Below are positions 54,938-63,614 of a stretch of DNA of 64,000 bases, one piece after another. The notes under the pieces were generated by a model. That model was given only the letters and a program-made list of their open reading frames with translations. It did no database searches and was not told where the DNA came from. This stretch comes from CAVXSP01 sp963764505. Lineage in GTDB: Bacteria > Acidobacteriota > Vicinamibacteria > Vicinamibacterales > SCN-69-37. The stretch spans positions 248,001 to 312,000 of the forward strand of contig CAVXSP010000003.1 in NCBI GenBank assembly GCA_963764505.1, read 5' to 3'. Position numbers and translations under genes: made by a program. How positions within the stretch are numbered: position 1 is the first letter of the stretch; every line of letters starts with the position of its first letter.

Positions 54938-55475
54938 TCACACGGCGCGTCCGAACCAGGTGGTCAGCGCGTCAGCGAGCCCCACCTGAGTCCGGTCTCC
55001 CACCCAGGCTACATATCCGTCGGGCCGATCCAACACGGCGGTGGGAGCCGTGACCGCCCCGATTGCCGGAAGCTCCCACGTGCCCGCGTATGTGGCGTCG
55101 ATCAACTGAATGCACGTGCGCAGCGTCGCCAGCCAGGAGGACCCTTCTGTCGCGGTAGGCCGCGGTCTGGCGAGTCATATCGGTGAACCTGGAGATCCAG
55201 GTGGGACTGTGGCTCCAGAAATCGGTCCCGTATACGGCGATCAGGGCTTCACTGACATCGCGCAGGGTCGGTTCGCCGGCTCTTCGGACCACTCGACCTC
55301 GGCGATCGAGCACCTCGATCGTGCGTGGGTGCAGACCGCCCGCGCGGGAGCCGGCGAGGTCCTGGTTGGCGCGCCGCTCGACGATGGCGACGTCGACCCC
55401 CGCCAGCGCCAGCTCGCCCGCCAACATCAGGCCCGTCGGACCTCCTCCGGCGATCACCACGGCATGTTCGGCCAT
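54938..55475 (-). pseudogene. FAD-dependent aromatic monooxygenase, two internal deletions
   Basis: The start, MAEHAVVIAGGGPTGLMLAG, then VDVAIVERRAN and AGGLHPRTIEVLDRRG, is a clean N-terminus. It then jumps to GEPTLRDVSEALIAVYGTDF, with VLLAGDAAHVHS near the FAD pyrophosphate site. A second jump leads, in another frame, to QLIDATYAGTWELPAIGAVT and the normal C-terminal end (VGLADALTTWFGRAV) with TGA at 54940-54938. About 300 of 480 residues are missing. Non-functional. Confidence 0.85.
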
Positions 55476-55524
55476 CAGTGCCCTCCCGCGACGGTCTCGG
55501 GCACTGACGGTTCCGTTGGCTTCA

Positions 55525-56421
55525 TCACGGACATTCAGGTCGACGGGCCGCAGCCGCGATGGGTCGCCTCTCCTGTGGACTGCTCGGCCGCCAGCTCGCG
55601 GTAGAACTCGCGCAGGCTGTGGTCGCCGTGGGGGGGGCCAGCACGTCGTGACTGCTCACGATCCGCACGAACGATGCGATGTCGTAGGTGCGGCGCTTGA
55701 ACACGCGGACCAGGCCCAGGCTGCCGCGGGTGAGCCATACGGGCACGTGGCCGACCTTGACGCGCTTGTTCAGGGCCTCGAACACCAGGGCCGCGATCTC
55801 GTTCCAGGTATAGGTCTCCGGGCCTCCCACCGATACCTCGGCCTGGTCGCCGAGCAGGGCGTCCACCACCACCTTGGCGAGATCGGCGCCGTGGATGGGA
55901 TTGATGCGCGCGTTGCCGTCGCCGATCAGATAGACGCGCCCCTTGAGCGCCATGTCGAAGGGCGCGCGCAGATCGTTGAAGAAGCCGGTGGAGCGGATCA
56001 CCAGCGGCTCGATGCCATCGGCCGCGCGCAGCTCGGCAACGAAGGCTTCGCGGGCGTCGGTGAGGGCCGACCCGGAGAACAGCTCCGGGCTCACTACCGA
56101 GACGAAGCCGAAGCGTTCGACTCCGGCCGCGCGCGCGACCGCGAGCACCGACTTGTTGGCGCCGTAGTCGACGTCGCGGAAGGTGACCTTGTCGGTCTGT
56201 CGGGTGATGCCCAGTGACGAGAACACCGCATGGATCCCGTCGCACACCCCGGTGAGGGTGTCGGGCCGGGTGGCTTCACCCTCGAACACTTCGCTGGCCC
56301 CCTTCACCTTCTTGCCGGGCCGTGCCAGCGCGCGCACCCACAGGCCGCGCCGCGCCAGCTCGGCGACCACGAAACCTCCCAGATAGCCGGTCGCCCCGGC
56401 AACCAGAACGCGTTCGATCAT
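55525..56421 (-). CDS. NmrA-like NAD(P)-binding oxidoreductase, 3' frameshift
   Basis: 298 residues as read. VLVAGATGYLGGFVVAELAR is the Rossmann start, followed by GIHAVFSSLGITRQ and a GPETYTWNEIAALVF C-terminal half. At a run of eight C on the coding strand (55637-55630) one base seems lost. With nine, the tail would read HGDHSLREFYRELAAEQ and stop at 55535. As read the last 30 residues are aberrant. It could be phase-variable, mutated, or a homopolymer error. Oxidoreductases of this type are common ECF41 partners. Confidence 0.82.
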   Translation of the reverse strand: MIERVLVAGATGYLGGFVVAELARRGLWVRALARPGKKVKGASEVFEGEATRPDTLTGVCDGIHAVFSSLGITRQTDKVTFRDVDYGANKSVLAVARAAGVERFGFVSVVSPELFSGSALTDAREAFVAELRAADGIEPLVIRSTGFFNDLRAPFDMALKGRVYLIGDGNARINPIHGADLAKVVVDALLGDQAEVSVGGPETYTWNEIAALVFEALNKRVKVGHVPVWLTRGSLGLVRVFKRRTYDIASFVRIVSSHDVLAPPTATTACASSTASWRPSSPQERRPIAAAARRPECP

Positions 56422-56439
56422 CTTCTCTCCGTCCTCCTA

Positions 56440-56680
56440 CAACTCGATCTGAGCGCCAATCTCGATGACCCGGCTGCGCGGAACGTCGAAGAACGCGGTG
56501 GCTCGCATCTCGTCTCGGAGGCGCCGCGAAGCTCTGTCATCAGGACGACGCCGAACTCTCGCGCGAACAGCCGGCCAATCCACCGCGGCACGCGCATCGG
56601 TTTCTTGGCGCCGCGCCGCTCGGCGAGCACCGGCAGCCACTCGGCGACGGTGGCCGGCTCGGCACGCGAGGCCTCGACAC
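56440..56680 (-). pseudogene. C-terminal fragment of an NAD-dependent epimerase
   Basis: Reads VEASRAEPATVAEWLPVLAE, then GAKKPMRVPRWIGRLFA and MTELRGA, the C-terminal part of sugar-nucleotide epimerase-like proteins, then the frame breaks. No N-terminal part is present. Epimerases are the third typical ECF41 partner, so this may be the lost member of the set. Confidence 0.6.
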
Positions 56681-56690
56681 TACTCCCGCC

Positions 56691-57566
56691 TCAATGCGTG
56701 TGCTCGAGGAATCCACGCAGCTTGTCGGGGTTACGGACGACGTAGATCGCGCGAATGCGGCCGTCGGCGATGTCAAATGAGTAGGTACCGCTGCCGGCGA
56801 TCGGATGGCGCATCAGGAGACCGGGCGCGCCGTTGACCGTCACGAGCTGGAAGTCGGACTCGGACCAGCGCATCTTGCCGGCCAGGCCGACCACGAACTT
56901 CGCGATCCGATCCGCGCCGAGTACGGGATGTATGGCCGCAGGCGCCTTGCCGCCGCCATCGGCGACGAGCGTTGCGTCGGTGTGCAGCACCACCAGCAAC
57001 TCCTCGACGTCACCTGTGGCGTAGGCGTGCCGGAAGCGCCGCACGATCTCCTCCGATTCACGACGCGACGCCGTGAAGCGCGGGCGCGACTCGCGCAGCC
57101 GGCCGCGCGCGCGGGTGAGGATCTGCCGCGTGTTCGCCTCGCTCTTGCCCACACTCCTCGCGATCTCGTCGAAGCCGAGCTCGAACACCTCGCGCAGCAG
57201 AAACACGGCGCGCTCGGTCGGCGCCAGCCGCTCCAGCAGGACGAGAAATGCCGTGGTCAACGACGATGCCAGCTCGGCGGATTCCTGATTCGCTTCGGCC
57301 AACGGTTCGGGCAGCCACGGGCCTGGATACTCCATGCGCGTTCGCTCCGCGCTGCGGAGGCGGTCGATGCACAGCCGCGTGACGATGGTCGTGAGATAGG
57401 CGCGGGTGGAGCGGACGTCGGCGTCCTCCGCTTCACGCGCCCGGACCCACGCGTCCTGGATGACATCCTCGGCCTCGCTGGCGCTGCCGAGCATCCGGTA
57501 CACAATCGAGAACAACAGCGGACGATGTGCCTCGAACGTCGGTCCGTCCCACTCGACTGCTGCCAT
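56691..57566 (-). CDS. ECF41-family (SigJ-like) sigma factor with SnoaL-type C-terminus
   Basis: 291 residues. Region 2 is FEAHRPLLFSIVYRMLGSAS with EDVIQDAWVR, region 4 is ERAVFLLREVFELGFDEIA. The linker WLPEPL and the C-terminal NTF2/SnoaL-like extension ending VVRNPDKLRG are the marks of ECF41, whose activity is set by that extension rather than by an anti-sigma factor. It carries its own class promoter upstream, divergent from a second one, so it is autoregulated. Confidence 0.94.
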   Translation of the reverse strand: MAAVEWDGPTFEAHRPLLFSIVYRMLGSASEAEDVIQDAWVRAREAEDADVRSTRAYLTTIVTRLCIDRLRSAERTRMEYPGPWLPEPLAEANQESAELASSLTTAFLVLLERLAPTERAVFLLREVFELGFDEIARSVGKSEANTRQILTRARGRLRESRPRFTASRRESEEIVRRFRHAYATGDVEELLVVLHTDATLVADGGGKAPAAIHPVLGADRIAKFVVGLAGKMRWSESDFQLVTVNGAPGLLMRHPIAGSGTYSFDIADGRIRAIYVVRNPDKLRGFLEHTH

Positions 57567-57601
57567 GGCTCAGGCTACCTCCATTCCCCGCTGCATTCCT
57601 A

Positions 57602-57628
57602 GACGAGTGGCGGAGGCCGTCTGTGACA
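57602..57628 (-). promoter_or_regulatory. ECF41-type promoter of the sigma gene
   Basis: On the minus strand TGTCACA (57628-57622), 16 bases, CGTC (57605-57602), 35 bases before the sigma start codon. It implies positive autoregulation. Confidence 0.75.
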
Positions 57629-57649
57629 GCGCGGTACCGCAGCCGTGGG

Positions 57650-57676
57650 TGTCACACGCCGGCGTCGACGGCCGTC
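57650..57676 (+). promoter_or_regulatory. ECF41-type promoter of the divergent membrane gene
   Basis: TGTCACA (57650-57656), 16 bases, CGTC (57673-57676). With the minus-strand site 22 bases away it forms a back-to-back pair between the sigma gene and the membrane gene at 57759. Confidence 0.72.
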
Positions 57677-57758
57677 TTCCTGTATGAGACGGCTCGTTCC
57701 TGGCTGAACTGGCGGCACCGCCAATCGCCGGCTTGGCCGGCGGAAGAAGAGGTCCATC

Positions 57759-58202
57759 ATGATTCGCTCATTGGTCTTGTTCATTCACATCACGGGCGTA
57801 CTGGCGATGTTCGCCGGCCTCGCGCTCGAAACGTTCGTGGCTGAAACAGCGGGACGAGCGACTCCCCGCATTTCTGGAATCGGGGCGGCGTTGACTCTGC
57901 TGTCCGGGTTCTATCTGGGCGCACGATTCGGCGTCCTCGGCGACGACTGGATGCGCGCATCCTACGGTGGGATCGTCGTCATGATGGCCGCCGGCACGCT
58001 CGCGCGGCGATCGGACGCACTGCGGCGGATCTCGGTCCGAGTGCGCACGGCCTTCGGTCTGGCGGTCGTGTTCTTGATGGTTGCGAAACCAGACGCGGTC
58101 GTGTCGTTGGTCGTGTTGGGCGTGGCACTTGGCGTTTCGACGCTCGTCGCGCTGCCGATCGGCCTCAAGCAGCCGAGCGGCCTGCCTTCGACCGGAGCGT
58201 GA
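57759..58202 (+). CDS. Small four-span membrane protein, ECF41 target
   Basis: 147 residues with four hydrophobic spans (about 4-25, 38-58, 70-86, 98-135). No domain recognised beyond a general DUF2269-like appearance. It is divergent from the sigma gene and preceded by an ECF41 promoter. It could be a membrane redox or transport accessory. Confidence 0.7.
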   Translation: MIRSLVLFIHITGVLAMFAGLALETFVAETAGRATPRISGIGAALTLLSGFYLGARFGVLGDDWMRASYGGIVVMMAAGTLARRSDALRRISVRVRTAFGLAVVFLMVAKPDAVVSLVVLGVALGVSTLVALPIGLKQPSGLPSTGA

Positions 58203-58374
58203 GGCTGTGACGTCCGTTGACGGGCGACCGTATTCCTCGCCGGATGCGAATCCTCGTTACGCAGTTTCTACGCAGTCTCTGCTGTGATTCTGGGGCCACG
58301 GGTGCACCCGTGTGTTCGATTGCGTGACGGCCGCGCGTTCGAACTGGTAGTTCATCCCACGGATCCAGGTCTCC

Positions 58375-58971
58375 TCAGCGTCTCTCCAGGAACCCCCTGC
58401 CTTCGAATATCGCCGGCATCGCCTTTTCGATTCGCGCCACCCGCGTCGCCGACTGCTTGGCCGCGGCAAAGTGGTACAGGTAACTCCTCTGCCGCCCCGG
58501 CGTCAGCGCCTCGAAGGCGTGCTTGAAGCGCGGGTCCCTTCGGAACCGCTCCCTCAGCTCCTCGGGCACCGGACAATCCGAGGTCTTCTTCCGCTCCATC
58601 CGCAGCCCAGCCTTCTCGATCGCGATGGCCTCGCGCACGTAGGCCTTGATGGTCGCCGCCTTCGCCGCGATGTCCCTCGCGCTGGTGAACTTCATCACGC
58701 GCCCGGCGTGCACCTGGCCGAGCTGCACCAGCAGCTTCCTGGGGTCCTTCAGCAGTCCGCCTTGAAAGAAGCCCAGCCCGAAGTACTCTTTGAAGCCCTG
58801 CATGATGACGATGTTCTTCCCATCCAGCGTGTAGGTGGGCTTACCCCACTTACACTCCTCCTTCATCGCCAAGCCGGCGAGCACCCGCCGCATCTCGACG
58901 ATCTCCGCCTCCCACCGCTCCCGATAGGCCATCTCCATGCACGCACCACCCTCCATGATCATCTGGCACAA
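58375..58971 (-). CDS. YdeI/OmpD-associated family protein
   Basis: 198 residues. An N-terminal DUF1801-type domain (CKWGKPTYTLDGKNIVIMQG, then YFGLGFFQGGLL) and the C-terminal helical YdeI part (RRDPRFKHAFEALTPGRQRS, with YHFAAAKQSATRVARIEKAM) are both present. The family is linked to membrane-stress resistance. The start is uncertain between the ATG at 58971 and internal ones. Confidence 0.9.
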   Translation of the reverse strand: MCQMIMEGGACMEMAYRERWEAEIVEMRRVLAGLAMKEECKWGKPTYTLDGKNIVIMQGFKEYFGLGFFQGGLLKDPRKLLVQLGQVHAGRVMKFTSARDIAAKAATIKAYVREAIAIEKAGLRMERKKTSDCPVPEELRERFRRDPRFKHAFEALTPGRQRSYLYHFAAAKQSATRVARIEKAMPAIFEGRGFLERR

Positions 58972-59217
58972 CGTCTCGCTTCCTCAACTTCGTTGCCTCG
59001 CGGCCGGAGCACGAGCGAGCCGACCTGCTCGGCCACACCGAGCCGAGCAGTACTTCTGGCCCGCCGGTCGGTGGTGGCACGACGATCCCACCAGCCGATG
59101 CTGAAGTGGGACACGGCGTGCCGCGCGCTCCGCGCCGCGGACGGGCTGCGAGCTTCGCCAGACGTGTAACCATGTGAGACGATTGAGACGGTTGGACTGT
59201 TCTGATACGATCTCAGC

Positions 59218-59505
59218 ATGACGGCCGAGAACATGATGACCGTGGCAGAGGCGGGCCGAGCCCTCGGCGTCTCGCGCTCGACGGTGTGGCGGCTGATCCA
59301 GCGCGGCGGCCTTCCCAGCGTCCGCCGGGGCGGACGTCGTCTCGTCCAGGCGACGGCGGTGCGCGCCCGAACGCGGACGCGCCGAACCAACACCCGCATA
59401 CCGGCCTTCTCTGATCACCATCCCATCTTCCGTCTCGTGGGGGCGGGGCGCGGCGGCGGAGCCAGGCCAGGGGCCCGCGACAAGCACGCCATCCTGGACC
59501 GGTGA
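59218..59505 (+). CDS. Excisionase-type HTH protein, likely antitoxin
   Basis: 95 residues. MTVAEAGRALGVSRSTVWRL then GLPSVRRGGRRLV is a MerR/excisionase-like helix-turn-helix. Its end overlaps the start of the PIN gene by 4 bases. Two TGAGACG boxes, 9 bases apart at 59175-59190, lie just upstream and could be its operator. The C-terminal half is low in order. Confidence 0.78.
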   Translation: MTAENMMTVAEAGRALGVSRSTVWRLIQRGGLPSVRRGGRRLVQATAVRARTRTRRTNTRIPAFSDHHPIFRLVGAGRGGGARPGARDKHAILDR

Positions 59506-59909
59506 CCGGCAGCGTTCTCTGGGACTCGAGCGCGATCCTCGCGCTGCTCGACGCAGACGATGCCGACCATGCCCGCGCGGTGTCCGTGGCGCGGACCATC
59601 GCGTCCGAACGGCGGCCGTCCTTCGTCACGAACTATGTCGAGGCAGAGACCCACGCCTTGCTGGTCAGAAAGCTCGGACGGGAGATCGCGCGCCAGTGGC
59701 TCCTCACCGGCGGGCTGCCGGTGATCTCGGTGCTCCCGGCGGAGGAGCGGAAGGCCACAGACATCCTGGCTCGCTACACGGATAAGGACTGGACCCTGTG
59801 CGATGCCATTTCGTTTGCCGTGCTGGAGGCGCGCCACGTCCGACGCGCGTTCACGTTCGACCATCATTTCCGGCAGTACGGACGGGTCCAGGTCCTCGGC
59901 TTGGCATGA
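59502..59909 (+). CDS. PIN-domain toxin, VapC-like
   Basis: 135 residues, GTG start. LWDSSAILALLDADDADH holds the first Asp, NYVEAETHAL the Glu, TLCDAISFAVLE the third acidic residue and FTFDHHFRQYG the last. These are the four acidic residues of PIN ribonucleases. It should cleave RNA. It pairs with the HTH gene in place of a usual VapB. Confidence 0.87.
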   Translation: MTGSVLWDSSAILALLDADDADHARAVSVARTIASERRPSFVTNYVEAETHALLVRKLGREIARQWLLTGGLPVISVLPAEERKATDILARYTDKDWTLCDAISFAVLEARHVRRAFTFDHHFRQYGRVQVLGLA

Positions 59910-60072
59910 CGGCGCGGCGTATGGTGAAGCCATGCGCTCCGCTCGAACGCCGCATGGCAACGACTCGGAGACGGTTGAGGATAGATGGGATGAAGCGGCT
60001 GGCTGATCCGGGGTGGTAGCGTACGGCTCCACCAGGGTTAAACGCGCTCACGGCGCAAAGGAGCAGCCAGCC

Positions 60073-61108
60073 ATGGAGTATGGTGCCATCGATCTGCATA
60101 CGAAGCATAGCCAGATCCGGATTGTGACGGCGGACGGCGCGGTAGTCTTCGAACGGCGCATCGTCACGCACGCGGATCAGTTCGCCGCGGTGTTTGGCGG
60201 GCGCGCCCGGATGCGCATCCTCCTTGAGTCCAGTACCGGAAAGCGAGTGGGTCGCCACGTGTCTGGAAGAGCTCGGGCACGAGGCGGTCGTCGCCGATCC
60301 CAATTACGCGGCGATGTATGGGATGCGGACCCGCCGAATCAAGACGGATCGGCGTGACGTCGCGGCGTTGGCAGAAGCCAACCGCACCGGGATCTATCGG
60401 CCGGCGTATCGCGTCAGTGCGGCCCAGCGTGCCGTCCGGCAGCGGTTGCTGGTGCGGAGCCAGCTCGTGCGCATGCGCACCCAGATCATCAACCTGCTGC
60501 GGTCGCAAGTGCGTGCGACCGGCCGGCGCGTCCCGACGGGCGCCGCCGAAACGTTCGGCCGGCGGTTCGCCGCCCTCGAGTTGTCGGCGCCGATGCGCGA
60601 GACCCTGCGCCCGCTCGCCGAGCAGCTCGAGGGCCTCGCGGTCTCCCTGCGCGAGGCCGAGACGTGGGCGCGCCAGGCGGCCGCCGCGGACCCGGTGGTG
60701 CGCCGGTTGATGACAACACCTGGCGTCGGCCCCGTCACCGCGCTGAGTTATCGCGCCACGCTCGATCGGGTCGAACGATTTCCCGATGCGGGGCGCGTCA
60801 CGGCGTACCTCGGCTTGGTGCCGCGCGAAGACAGCTCGGCGGACCGGCGGCACCGGGGGGCGATCACGAAAGCCGGGCCCGGCCAGCCGCGAACGCTGTT
60901 GGTCCAAGCGGGCTGGCACATCTGGCGCAGCGGCCGCGGGGGCGCGATCGCGTTACATGCCTGGGTCCATCGCCTCGCGGCACGTCGGGGCCGACGCATT
61001 GCCGTCGTCGCCCTCGCCCGACGGCTGGCACGGTGTCTCTACGCCATGTGGCGGGACGGCCGAGATTTTGACGGCACGCGAGTGCGCGTGCTGACGGCGG
61101 CGGCGTAG
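60073..61108 (+). pseudogene. IS110-family recombinase (DEDD), one-base insertion
   Basis: ATG 60073: MEYGAIDLHTKHSQIRI starts the RuvC-like DEDD domain. ILLESST carries the Glu, then near 60237 one extra G breaks the frame. In the other frame it continues EWVATCLEELGHEAVVADPN and KTDRRD, then LLVRSQLVRMRTQIINLLRS and the Tnp20 domain with TTPGVGPVTALSYRATL. IS110 elements lack inverted repeats and are guided by a bridge RNA from a non-coding end. The gap 59910-60072 or the 3' flank could hold it. The recombinase as read is inactive. Confidence 0.88.
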
Positions 61109-61777
61109 CCGTGCCGGTCCGCTGAGACCGGCCGGCAGCGACGGTCAACAGAATGGCGTGGCAGTGCGAAATGCTTCCTGGCCGCACGTGAGAGCCGAAG
61201 GATAGATCGCACGCCACGCCAGCGTCTCCCATACTGCGCCGGCGACGTTTCGATCGCCACGACGAGCGCGAATAGAAGGATGAGGGATCTCGCTCTTGAC
61301 CGACGCCGCCAACGATCGACAGATCAGATCGGGCTGATGTGATTGACATCGCCAGCCGCTTCATAGAAGGCCGCATTGGATAACATAAGGCCGGTTCCTG
61401 GACGTCCGCCGCGGCGTCCCGGCCCGTCCCTATCCGCCTCTCTCAGTGGCACAGAAGTCCGCGCTGGTGCCGCCGCCCTCTGTCTGTAATCAGGGATGCC
61501 GACCGACCCACCCGACCGCAGGCTCCTCCGTCTTGCGCGCAAGTTGTTTGATTCTAAAGAGGGAGAGATGTCCGAGTGGTTGAAGAGCACGCTTGGAAAT
61601 TGATTCCCCCCGCGCGTGCTGACGCACACGAAATCCCACCACGCAGTTCTGAATCAACGACTTCCGCAACATCAATGCGCGTCGGCGCGTTCCCGTCAGT
61701 GGTGATGTTGACCCAGGGTTTCACGGGGTATCTGACACAGTTCTGACGCAAGACCCTGTTCGACGTGCGACTCATAC
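61109..61777. other. Non-coding stretch right of the IS110 gene
   Basis: About 670 bases. Apart from the tRNA-Ser fragment (61562-61599) I recognise nothing. It may hold the right end of the IS110 element. Confidence 0.45.
61562..61599 (+). pseudogene. 5' fragment of a tRNA-Ser (GGA) gene
   Basis: GGAGAGATGTCCGAGTGG then TTGAAGAGCACGCTTGGAAA match the acceptor, D arm and anticodon arm (loop with GGA) of bacterial tRNA-Ser, with one G missing in the D loop. The sequence after the anticodon is unrelated. No 3' half is found nearby. Confidence 0.75.
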
Positions 61778-62529
61778 CTATTTCGCCGAGGTCGTGTCCT
61801 GACGCCGGACCATCTCCAGGAAATTGAGAATGAACGTCGCGTGATTCGCCGACTCGTCGCCTGCCACGGTGGGCGCCACGAGTGCCGCGATTCGACCGTC
61901 GGGGGCCCCGTCATTCAGGCGTGATTCGCCGGTCGGAGCCTGTGACACGAACACCACGCGTCGGACAGCACGACATCGGTGCCGACTTCCGATCCGACTA
62001 CGCCAGTCGGCAGGAGCTGCGCGTCGAACCGCGCGACGCCGCCGACATCGGCTGAAGCTGCAACAGGCGGTCGGCTCCAGAATGCGATGGCGATCACAGC
62101 CAGACCCAGGACGCACACCGCAACGACGATCGCCGCTGCGGTCGACGAGATGGTCGGTCGATCCTGCGCCGCGACTTCGCGATTGGCAGCTTGCGCTCGG
62201 AACTGGGGAACATAAGTCCCCCTCGGCAATTCGATGACGACCGAATCTAGCCGGCCCTCATTAGAGTAGTACCGCTCCAGACGGCTCCGCAGACGGGACG
62301 CCTCGGCGCGCACGATCGGATCGGTGCGAGGGTCGAAGGTCTCCGCCTTGCTCAATGCCTCCGCGCCGAGCGTGTATTCCTTCAGCCGATCGGCGCGGCC
62401 ATTGACGGTTTCGTCGACAAGAAAGCGCAGCAGCGCAGTCGAGCGGCCGGCGTTTTCGAAGGTTCGGCTCGACAGCACCCGATTCAATGCATTGGCGAGA
62501 GCCTCGGCTGATAGGGCGATGGGATCCAT
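61778..62529 (-). pseudogene. Winged-helix/PD40 sensor protein, internally deleted
   Basis: The start, MDPIALSAEALANALNRVLS, then FENAGRSTALLRFLVDETV, LKEYTLGAEAL and YYSNEGRLDSVVIELPRGTY, is the N-terminal domain of acidobacterial PD40-type sensors. A membrane span (about 135-160) follows. After SEVGTDVVLSD the frame shifts near 61960 to RRVVFVSQAPTGESRLN, and then directly to the very C-terminus (HATFILNFLEMVRRQ, stop at 61778). The whole propeller is missing. Confidence 0.75.
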
Positions 62530-62620
62530 GGGTACCTTCCTGGCACGTGCGGTTCGCGAACCGTTCCGTGCTTCCCAACGATGCGGCGCGCCCCCGATAT
62601 TACGTGCCGGCGGGACGAGA

Positions 62621-63373
62621 ATGCTCGGACAATCATACGCACCCCCCGCCGCGACGCAGTCGAGGTTTTTTGGGGGCATGGCCATTGCCGCGACAGCAGT
62701 CGTATTCGGCGGATTCGCGCCTACCTACTACCTTCGGCCCATTGCACATGCGATTCGATATCCGAGCGGGCAGGTCGTGTCGTCGACTCTGCCGCTGCTC
62801 ATCCATGTGCACGCGCTTGTATCCACGGCATGGCTGCTACTGCTGATCACACAGACGTCGCCGGTGGCGGCGGACCGGGTCGGTACCCACCGGAAGCTGG
62901 GGGTGGCGGGCGCCGGGATCGGACTCGCATGAGTGGTGCTGGGCGTGCTCACCGCACTTCGCGGTGCGCGCGACGGATGGAACCCTGGCGGGCCGTTTCA
63001 CGATTCGATCGGCTTCCTCGCGGTGACGCTCGGGGATGTCCTCCTCTTCTCGGGTTTCGTAGCTGCAGGTCTGTACTACCGGCGTCGTCCGGACTGGCAC
63101 AAACGGTTCATGCTCCTTGGCACGTTAGCGGGCCTGATGTGGCCGGCGATCACGCGAATGCCCTTGATCGCGCCCAATCCAGCTCGCATGTTTGGTCTTC
63201 TCATTGCTCTCGTCGTTGCGTTGCCCGTTCGTGACTACCTGGCGCGGCGGCGCCTGCATCCCGCGAGCACGTGGGGCGCCATCGTCATTCTGCTGTCGTT
63301 TCCAGTCCGCGTCGCCATTGGAAACAGTACCGTCTGGCACGTGCTCGCCTCGCGAATCATCTCACCCAGTTGA
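62621..63373 (+). pseudogene. Multi-span membrane protein with in-frame TGA
   Basis: ATG 62621. Reads FFGGMAIAATAVVFGGFAPT and LLIHVHALVSTAWLLLLITQ, then an in-frame TGA at 62930-62932. The same frame continues VVLGVLTALRGARDG, then GDVLLFSGFVAAGLYYRRRP and four more spans to 63373. Without the stop it would be a normal protein of about 250 residues. Function is unknown. Confidence 0.75.
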
Positions 63374-63614
63374 TCTGAACGAGCCGACGGCATGAACCTG
63401 CACGACGTCGCCTCTCGTGATGGCGAAGGCTGATGTAGGAGCCTGCGGACATGTCGTAGTGTGTCGAACATTGCTGTCATCGTGCGCGCAACGTACGCTC
63501 GAAGAACGCTGCTGGTGAAGAAGCCAGGTCGGTCCGAAGCAGATGATTTCTCAGCGGCGCAGCTGTCGCGTGCGGCTGGACAGACCGGAGAGACGGGTTT
63601 ATCGGGAGGAAGCC

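Noticed and set aside
62930..62932. Selenocysteine at the in-frame TGA
   Set aside because: There is no family precedent and no visible SECIS-like hairpin just after the codon.
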